NCBI GenBank assembly: GCA_027068615.1
Contig: JAMOQV010000155.1
Span: 1 to 25,538 of the forward strand
Direction: 5' to 3'
Length of the DNA: 25,538 nt
Origin: Helicobacteraceae bacterium
GTDB taxonomy: Bacteria; Campylobacterota; Campylobacteria; Campylobacterales; Sulfurimonadaceae
The notes under the pieces are model-generated. The model searched no databases, was not told where the DNA came from, and worked only from the letters and a program-made list of their open reading frames with translations. Position 1 is the first letter of the stretch. Every line of letters starts with the position of its first letter. Of the stretch, positions 6,895-12,787 are shown piece by piece. The translations under genes were made by a program, and so were the position numbers.

Positions 6895-7396
6895 AAAAAG
6901 TAGTGGTAGAATTTGGCCTTATGTTATAGGTGGAGCTATTACACTTGTATTTGGATTTTGTGTTGCGACTATTATTGTAACAAGCAAAGCTGATGTTCAA
7001 AAGAGTAATGCTTATATGACATACTATCAAGATGCAGATGCTAAAGCAAATGATTTTATTATGGCTAAGATAAAATTTGATAAAAAATATAATTTGTCAT
7101 ATATAAACAATGGTATAAATCAAGATTCGACAACTTTAAGTTACAAGATAACAGATAAAAAAGGTAATCCTGTTAAAGATGCTAAACTACTTGTTTCTAT
7201 AAGCAGACCAGATACACATGAGTTTGATAAAAAACTAGATAAGTTTACTCAAAAAGATGGTATATACACTTTTAGTGGTATTAAGCTGGAAAAACCTGGT
7301 AAATGGGATATTATGCTTAAAGTAACTATTGGTAATGATTATAGATTTTTAAATATCAAAGCTGATACTAGAAATAAAAAATATACTCAGTTTTAA
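6887..7396 (+). CDS. fixH: FixH-family membrane protein
   Basis: A 169-residue protein with one N-terminal membrane helix (about residues 11-32, YVIGGAITLVFGFCVATIIVT) and a periplasmic beta-rich domain. YYQDADAKANDFIMAK, followed by the immunoglobulin-like segment YKITDKKGNPVKDAKLLVSISRPDTHEFDK and then GKWDIMLKV, fits the FixH/CcoH family. FixH proteins are needed for cbb3 oxidase assembly, in other bacteria within fixGHIS/ccoGHIS clusters. Here the gene is alone, without ccoG, ccoI or ccoS nearby. It starts 8 bases inside the previous gene, and its stop TAA (7394-7396) shares a base with the ATG of addB. Confidence 0.8.
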   Translation: MDKKSSGRIWPYVIGGAITLVFGFCVATIIVTSKADVQKSNAYMTYYQDADAKANDFIMAKIKFDKKYNLSYINNGINQDSTTLSYKITDKKGNPVKDAKLLVSISRPDTHEFDKKLDKFTQKDGIYTFSGIKLEKPGKWDIMLKVTIGNDYRFLNIKADTRNKKYTQF

Positions 7397-9744
7397 TGGA
7401 TAATAAAACAATAGTTCTCCCTTCTGCTCGTGCAATTCGGCACGAGCAACTCTCAATAGAATCAAAAACACTTTTTTTACCAAAATATATAACTATGAGT
7501 GAGTTTATCTCAAAACTTTGTATAGTTAAAGATTATAAAACTATAGATGAAGACAGTAGAGTTTTACTACTTTTAGAAGCTAGTGATTTTAAAGCATTTT
7601 CAAACTTACAGATAGAGAGAAACTTTTTTACATTTACTAAAAATTCATCATATATATTTAAATTTTTTGAAGAGTTAAGTGCTGAAAAGTACGATATCTC
7701 TAATCTTGAAGATGCCGATATATATGCTGAGTTTGAAGAGCATATAAAGATATTAAAAGAGCTTTATTTAAGGTATAAAAAACTTTGTGATGATAGAAAA
7801 TTATTAGATAAGATTTTTTTACCAAAACTTTATAGTTTTAATGAGCTTTATGCATCTTCACATAAAGAGATAGAGTTACATATTAATGGTCATCTTACAA
7901 ACTTTGAGTTTGAACTTTTACAAAAATGTAGTGAATTTACAGTAGTAAATATTATATTTACAACCTCTATATTTAATGCGAAGATGCAAGATAAGTTTTT
8001 AAAACTTTATGATTTAAAATTAGAAGATAACTACAGATATAAAATATCTATAAATGAAAAATCAATATTAGACAAACAAAAAGTTATACAAAATAAAAAT
8101 ATAACTTGCAACTCATTTAGTGAAGAGTTATTGCAAATAGCTTTTATAAAAAAGAAGATTTATGAGTTTATAAAAAAAGGCTACAAAGCAGAAAATATAG
8201 CTGTAGTTTTACCAAATGAAAGTACGGCTAAAGTGCTGAAACTTTTTGATGAAAAAAGAAACTTTAACTTTGCTATGGGTAAAGCATATAGAGATACAAA
8301 AATCTATGAAAAATTAAGTGCTACTATAAAGTATATAGAACAAATCTCAAAAGAGAATGAGGCTAGATTAGCAAGAGTTGAAGATGATATCTATGTAGAA
8401 CTTTTAAGCATATATTATAAAGATATAAAAGAGGTAGATATTATTAGTTTTTTAAAAGCTTATAAAGAGAGATTTTCTTCTAAGGTTGAGATAAAAATCT
8501 TTGATGAAGAGATATATAGTTTTGAAAAGATTTTACCAAATTTAAAAGATATGAGTGTAAAATCAGCTTTAAGTCTGTTTTTGCAAAGGTTGGGAAATAG
8601 AAGTGTAGATGATATTCTTGGTGGTAAGATAACTGTTATGGGTGTACTTGAGACTAGAGCAGTTGAGTTTGAGGGTGTTGTTATAGTTGATTTTAATGAT
8701 AATAATGTACCAAAAAGAAGCGATAAAGATATGTTTTTAAATACAGCTATTAGAGAGATGGCATCCCTGCCAACTATGAGCGATAGGGAAAATCTTCAAA
8801 AACACTACTATAATCAGCTTATAAACTCATCAAAAGAGGTAGCCATATCATTTGTTAAGTCTAGTGATAGTAATGCTTCTAGATTCTTAAAACAGCTAAA
8901 TATAAAAGATACTCAAATAGATAATGAACAAGATTATACCTCTATTCTCTTTTCTTCTAAAAAAGTTAATTTTTTAGAAGAAAAAGAGATAGTATTGCCA
9001 TATAGTTTTAAAGGTATTGAGTTATCAGCAACAAGGGTTAAAACTTTTTTAACTTGTAAAAGAAAGTATTTTTATAGCTATATACAAAAGCTTTCATCAC
9101 ATAGTATCCCAAAAGATATACCTCAAGAGTATGAGATAGGGCAGGTTGTTCACGAAGCATTAAAAAATTTATATATAAAAACAGCTTCATATACAGATAT
9201 TAAAAAGTTAAAATCTGATTTGGATTATGAACTTAGTCAAAAGACACTAGATAATGAGTTAGATAAGTATCTAATAGCATTACAGAAAAAAAGACTAGAA
9301 CCTTTTGCAAAAAATGAGATACAAAGATTTAATGATGGATGGGAAGTTTTTAGTTGTGAGCAAAATTATAAATGTCAGTTTGCAGGTACAACATTGATAG
9401 GTCAGATAGATAGGATAGATAAAAAACAAAACGATATATTTGTACTTGATTATAAAACAGGTTCATACCCACTTTACAATAAAAACAACTACCAAGATGC
9501 AACAGATTTTCAACTAGAATTTTACTACCTTTTAGCTTCTGAGTTAGGTAATGTGGAGGGTGTTGCGTATTATGATTTAAAAGATATTAAAATTGTTCCA
9601 GAGGCTTTTTTAGAACAAAAGATAGAGATTTTAAAATCAAATATCAAAGATATGTTGATGTTAGAGGAGATAGAGTTCTCAAAATGTGAAGATACTAAAA
9701 ACTGTTTGTTTTGTGAATATAGTGTTATTTGTCAGAGGGATTAA
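7396..9744 (+). CDS. addB: AddB-like PD-(D/E)XK nuclease with iron-sulfur cluster
   Basis: A 782-residue cytoplasmic DNA-repair nuclease subunit. The C-terminal nuclease domain is well defined: VVHEALKNLY near residue 585, the active-site Asp672 (GQIDRID), and Asp685 with Lys687 (LDYKTG). A four-cysteine iron-sulfur staple is formed by Cys554 (FLTCKRKYF) and Cys770-x2-Cys773-x5-Cys779 at the very end, the exact arrangement known for AddB and related nucleases. The N-terminal two thirds is helicase-like in layout but no P-loop is visible, which is common in AddB of this phylum and shorter than Bacillus AddB (about 1160 aa). AddB works with the helicase-nuclease AddA on double-strand break ends, but no addA is beside it. 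TAATG overlap joins it to fixH, and its end overlaps the convergent gene by 20 bases. Confidence 0.85.
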   Translation: MDNKTIVLPSARAIRHEQLSIESKTLFLPKYITMSEFISKLCIVKDYKTIDEDSRVLLLLEASDFKAFSNLQIERNFFTFTKNSSYIFKFFEELSAEKYDISNLEDADIYAEFEEHIKILKELYLRYKKLCDDRKLLDKIFLPKLYSFNELYASSHKEIELHINGHLTNFEFELLQKCSEFTVVNIIFTTSIFNAKMQDKFLKLYDLKLEDNYRYKISINEKSILDKQKVIQNKNITCNSFSEELLQIAFIKKKIYEFIKKGYKAENIAVVLPNESTAKVLKLFDEKRNFNFAMGKAYRDTKIYEKLSATIKYIEQISKENEARLARVEDDIYVELLSIYYKDIKEVDIISFLKAYKERFSSKVEIKIFDEEIYSFEKILPNLKDMSVKSALSLFLQRLGNRSVDDILGGKITVMGVLETRAVEFEGVVIVDFNDNNVPKRSDKDMFLNTAIREMASLPTMSDRENLQKHYYNQLINSSKEVAISFVKSSDSNASRFLKQLNIKDTQIDNEQDYTSILFSSKKVNFLEEKEIVLPYSFKGIELSATRVKTFLTCKRKYFYSYIQKLSSHSIPKDIPQEYEIGQVVHEALKNLYIKTASYTDIKKLKSDLDYELSQKTLDNELDKYLIALQKKRLEPFAKNEIQRFNDGWEVFSCEQNYKCQFAGTTLIGQIDRIDKKQNDIFVLDYKTGSYPLYNKNNYQDATDFQLEFYYLLASELGNVEGVAYYDLKDIKIVPEAFLEQKIEILKSNIKDMLMLEEIEFSKCEDTKNCLFCEYSVICQRD
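7425..7448 (+). repeat. GC-rich hairpin inside the start of addB
   Basis: Perfect 9-base inverted arms TGCTCGTGC (7425-7433) and GCACGAGCA (7440-7448) enclose a 6-base loop, at codons 11-18 of addB. In a genome this AT-rich it is the strongest small hairpin seen in coding sequence here. No T-run follows, so it is not an intrinsic terminator. It could slow translation or transcription of addB relative to the cco genes upstream. Confidence 0.55.
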
Positions 9745-11638
9745 AAAAATCACTGTAAAACCAGCTATTTTTATCTTTTTTTATTTGATACTCTTCACTT
9801 ATGGCTAATTTGATAGCTGTAAGTTCTTCAAACTCTTTCATAAGCAGAGATAGTTCATCGTCCATACCAAATATATCTATATATGAGTATATCATATTTT
9901 CAGCCTCTTTAAATGTTTCTTTTTTATCCATTAAAGATTTTATTTTTACTCTAAAGCTTACTTTTAAAAGGGTTGATGTTTTATGTTTTCTAGTGCTTAT
10001 TTTTATAAAATCTCCAAGTTCTTTTTGTACACTTTTTATATCTCCATTAAGAGCTAATTTATCACATTTATATATGATTTTTTGATAATGTTTATTTAGA
10101 AGTTTTGCTATCTCTAAGCTATTTAAAACTATATTTTTATCTAGTAGTTCAAAACATCTTTTAAAGTCATTTTGTTCATAAGCTTTATGAAAATTGAATG
10201 TATCTGTATTTAGTTTTGCTTTTTGTTTATTGATCTTTTGATATTTTTCAAATTCATCATTATTTTTTAAAAGAATTTTTATCGTTGGTCTTTTTGATGC
10301 AACTGTTATATACTCTTTTAATATTTCGTAAGCTATATCTTTTTTATCTATACTCATATTGTGTTGAGCTGCTAGAAGTAATGTTTTATATCTTTCTTCT
10401 AGCTTTTTATACTCTATAGTAGCTTTTAGTGGTGGAAATTTATCTATAAGAGCATAACATATAGGATATTTTTTTTCTTTATATAGATATTTAAGATGTT
10501 CATATTCTTTAAAGGCATCTTCTAGTTCTTGTAATTCTTGGTTTTTTTGAGAGATATTTCTATATATAGATTTTACTTGTATAAGTGGTATTTTATCGTT
10601 ATTTATAAGTCCTAAAGTTGCATTTTTATAGGCAATTTTATATTTCTCTTCTAAAAATTCATATTCTAAAGAGTTTTTCAGTATAGGATTTGATTCTAAA
10701 AGTTTATATGCTTTTTCTATATTTTCAGATTCTATGTATTTCATCAGTTTGTTTATATTATAAATATTTATATTCATAATATTATTATTATCGAATGCTA
10801 TATAAAGTAATCCATTGCCATTTATAGCTATATCAATAATTTTATTTTTAAATGATAAGTATTTTAGGATTTTTATTTTTTTAATTTTTGTATCTATAAG
10901 AGTTAGATAATATCCATTTGTATTTAAAATAACAAAGTCTTTGTTTGGTGTTGTTATGATGGTTGATATTGTATCAAATGGTGTTGTTAGTTTTTTTGTA
11001 ATCTTATGTGTTTGAAGTGATATAAAGGATATATAACCTCTTATATCACCAATAACAGCATTTTCTTCATCTATAAAACATATACTTGTTATTTGTACTT
11101 TTGAGCTTATAGTTAATTCATAGCTATTGTAAGTATAGATATTTACAACACTAACCCTACCATATTTATCTGCTATAATTAAGTTAGTGTTATTTGATAT
11201 TAGTATATCAACATAGTTATATTTACTTTTTGGAAATTGATATATTTTTGATAATAATATATCTTTTTTCATTTTATACTGATATATATTACTATCTATA
11301 GTACCAACAAAAATATAACTATCTGAAGCATCAAAACATATAGTAGTTATCTTTTCGTATATCTCTATTGTATTGATAATTGTATTTGTTTCTATAGATA
11401 GTATAATTATTTTTTTATCATTTGCATAAGCTATAAATTTGGAATCAGAAGTTATAGATATTGGGGTGAGTGTAGCTGTTATAGTTTCAGTTTGAATATT
11501 TTTTAAGATTTTTGATTCTGGTGAAGAAAATATTTTTATACCATCTACCTCAGTGATATAGTAGAAAAGGTTGTTTTTTAATGATTTTAATTTTAATATT
11601 TTTGATTTTGTATTAAAAGAGTGAGTTAAGTTTTTCAT
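9725..11638 (-). CDS. Beta-propeller (WD40-like) protein with long helical C-terminus, function unknown
   Basis: A 637-residue protein with no signal peptide. The first 300 residues repeat a short beta pattern of about 40 residues (ITSDSKFIAYANDKKIIILS; ICFDASDSYIFVGTIDSNIYQY; IAINGNGLLYIAFDNNNIM), the look of a WD40/YVTN-type propeller. From about residue 305 the protein turns into charged helices (KAYKLLESNPILKNSLEYEFLEEKYK; AYEQNDFKRCFELLDKNIVLN), repeating a helix pair with an 'LLxxxPxLK' flavour, like TPR or similar solenoid repeats. I do not recognise a named family. Its ATG lies 6 bases downstream of a perfect palindrome (11645-11672) and has no clear separate ribosome site. It follows a small secreted cytochrome-like gene with a 53-base gap. 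Its 3' end overlaps addB by 20 bases, tail to tail. It is probably cytoplasmic. Confidence 0.7.
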   Translation of the reverse strand: MKNLTHSFNTKSKILKLKSLKNNLFYYITEVDGIKIFSSPESKILKNIQTETITATLTPISITSDSKFIAYANDKKIIILSIETNTIINTIEIYEKITTICFDASDSYIFVGTIDSNIYQYKMKKDILLSKIYQFPKSKYNYVDILISNNTNLIIADKYGRVSVVNIYTYNSYELTISSKVQITSICFIDEENAVIGDIRGYISFISLQTHKITKKLTTPFDTISTIITTPNKDFVILNTNGYYLTLIDTKIKKIKILKYLSFKNKIIDIAINGNGLLYIAFDNNNIMNINIYNINKLMKYIESENIEKAYKLLESNPILKNSLEYEFLEEKYKIAYKNATLGLINNDKIPLIQVKSIYRNISQKNQELQELEDAFKEYEHLKYLYKEKKYPICYALIDKFPPLKATIEYKKLEERYKTLLLAAQHNMSIDKKDIAYEILKEYITVASKRPTIKILLKNNDEFEKYQKINKQKAKLNTDTFNFHKAYEQNDFKRCFELLDKNIVLNSLEIAKLLNKHYQKIIYKCDKLALNGDIKSVQKELGDFIKISTRKHKTSTLLKVSFRVKIKSLMDKKETFKEAENMIYSYIDIFGMDDELSLLMKEFEELTAIKLAISEEYQIKKDKNSWFYSDFFNPSDK

Positions 11639-11644
11639 AAATAT

Positions 11645-11672
11645 ATAACTTAGGTAATATTACCTAAGTTAT
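11645..11672 (-). repeat. Perfect 28-base palindrome between the cytochrome-like and propeller genes
   Basis: The arms ATAACTTAGGTAAT (11645-11658) and ATTACCTAAGTTAT (11659-11672) are exact reverse complements with no spacer. It lies 19 bases after the stop of the gene at 11692-12009 and 6 bases before the ATG at 11638, both on the minus strand. As RNA it would form a 10-12 base-pair hairpin, but no U-run follows on either strand, so a terminator role is doubtful. It also covers the place where the ribosome site of the propeller gene should be. Operator, transcript-end stabiliser or translation-control hairpin are all possible. Confidence 0.7.
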
Positions 11673-11691
11673 CGCTATTTAGTATGACTAA

Positions 11692-12009
11692 TTAGCAAGA
11701 TGGAACATTTCCACTATCACTTGCAAAATTATAAAAGAAATCAAAATAATGTTGCATATATTTTTCTTTAAGAGCTTTATCTTTTACATTAGGACAAATA
11801 GTTTTAATCTCTTTTGCAAGATCTCCTTTAAGGTCTTCCCATTCTGATTGAGTATGTTTTGCAGACATAACAGCACCAGTGATACCACAAGCTTTTTTTA
11901 ATTTTTTAGCATATAGTTTTTGACCTTTTGCTGAATCTGCACTAGCAGTTGTAGCACCTACACCTAAAAGTAGTGTTGTAACTAATGCAATTTTTGCAAT
12001 TTTTTTCAT
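11692..12009 (-). CDS. Small secreted cytochrome c-like protein without CXXCH
   Basis: A 105-residue precursor with a clean signal peptide (MKKIAKIALVTTLLLGVGAT... with ASA as likely cleavage site near residue 24). The mature part begins AKGQKLYAKKLKKACGITG, like the first helix of small class I cytochromes c, where CxxCH would normally follow. Here only one Cys (Cys41) is present and the next His (His52) is in AKHTQSEWEDL. Two other cysteines, Cys72 and the terminal Cys105, could pair with it. Covalent heme attachment by the usual machinery is not expected. Related small proteins annotated as 'cytochrome c' occur in Campylobacterota (from memory). GAGGAG (rc of 12015-12020) and TATAAT (rc of 12066-12071) give it its own promoter. 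It lies after the second Psr unit and may serve that system, but this is inference. Confidence 0.65.
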   Translation of the reverse strand: MKKIAKIALVTTLLLGVGATTASADSAKGQKLYAKKLKKACGITGAVMSAKHTQSEWEDLKGDLAKEIKTICPNVKDKALKEKYMQHYFDFFYNFASDSGNVPSC

Positions 12010-12226
12010 TTTTTCTCCTCAAATATTTTACTAATTTTAACTAAAAAAAAATAAAAACTATATTTATTATAAAATAAATTTATTTTTTTTAAGCAGATGT
12101 AACCTATCAGAACTATTAACCTAAGATTTTATTGTCAAACCCTTAAAACAAACCTATCATCTGACCTTTTTCACATATTTTCTTTTATGGCACAATTATA
12201 AAAGAAAATTGTGAATTAATTTAAAA
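12010..12226 (-). promoter_or_regulatory. Promoter region of the cytochrome-like gene with paired repeats and an inverted repeat
   Basis: On the minus strand a perfect -10 TATAAT (rc of 12066-12071) lies about 57 bases before the ATG at 12009, with a GAGGAG ribosome site. A TTGACA (rc of 12133-12138) has no good -10 at normal spacing. AACCTATCA occurs twice, at 12101-12109 and 12151-12159, exactly 50 bases apart, as expected for binding sites on one DNA face. An inverted repeat with 12-base arms ATTTTCTTTTAT (12177-12188) and ATAAAAGAAAAT (12198-12209) lies 18 bases beyond the psrB2 stop. It has no GC pair run or T-tract of a standard terminator but may end that transcript. Confidence 0.45.
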
Positions 12227-12787
12227 CTATTTCAAATAAAATAATTTAGGTTTAGTTCCTAGATTTGGTTTCAATTGAAAATATTCCCGTTTTTTAAGTG
12301 TTTGAGAAATTTCACTTTTAGCATCATCTAAATCACCAAAAATTCTAACCTTTGCTGGACAAGTTATCTGACAAGCTGTTGTAGTTTCACCTCTTACTAG
12401 TCTTGTATCTGCACAAAATATACATTTATCAGTTATATGATTTGTTTTATCTATATATCTAGCACCATAAGGACAAGCATTCATACAAGTAAGGGTTAAA
12501 TCACATTTTTCTTTATGAAGTCTAACGATGCCATTTTCATCTGTATATATCGCTTCATTTGGACAGGCTTTTATACATGGTGCATCTTGGCACTCTTGAC
12601 ATTGTTGTTGTATAAATGTAACTTGAGATAAGTTAAAAAAGTCTTTTTCTGCATCAAAATCTTCATCTATCCAAAGTCTATGATTCTCAGCACCCAAATC
12701 TATGCCATTTTCCTCTTTACATGCTACTTCACAAGCATGACAGTTTATACATAGTTTATAGTCAAATGCCATCGCATAATTTGCCAT
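12227..12787 (-). CDS. PsrB-like iron-sulfur subunit of the second molybdoenzyme unit
   Basis: A 186-residue ferredoxin-like electron-transfer subunit, no signal peptide (it would be exported with its Tat-carrying partner). Four cluster motifs are seen: CINCHACEVAC, CQECQDAPCIKACP, CDLTLTCMNACP and CIFCADTRLVRGETTTACQITCP. The third motif has Thr98 where the second Cys should be (Cys95, Thr98, Cys101, Cys105). The neighbouring paralogue at 16848-17411 has CILCSYCMNACP there. This would leave three Cys ligands for that cluster, as in proteins of the DMSO reductase family that carry a [3Fe-4S] centre. The base sequence (ACC at this codon) is clear. The start is joined to psrA2 by a TAATG overlap. 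No membrane subunit follows. Confidence 0.88.
   Translation of the reverse strand: MANYAMAFDYKLCINCHACEVACKEENGIDLGAENHRLWIDEDFDAEKDFFNLSQVTFIQQQCQECQDAPCIKACPNEAIYTDENGIVRLHKEKCDLTLTCMNACPYGARYIDKTNHITDKCIFCADTRLVRGETTTACQITCPAKVRIFGDLDDAKSEISQTLKKREYFQLKPNLGTKPKLFYLK

Noticed and set aside
7434..7446. AATTCGGCACGAG, identical to a common cDNA cloning adaptor, as a sign of vector contamination.
   Set aside because: It is in frame in addB (AIRHE), has no break in the flanking coding sequence, and the preceding bases are its natural hairpin partner. Kept only as a check.
11692..12009. Functional c-type cytochrome.
   Set aside because: No CXXCH or variant (CX3-4CH) motif is present; the three Cys are isolated.
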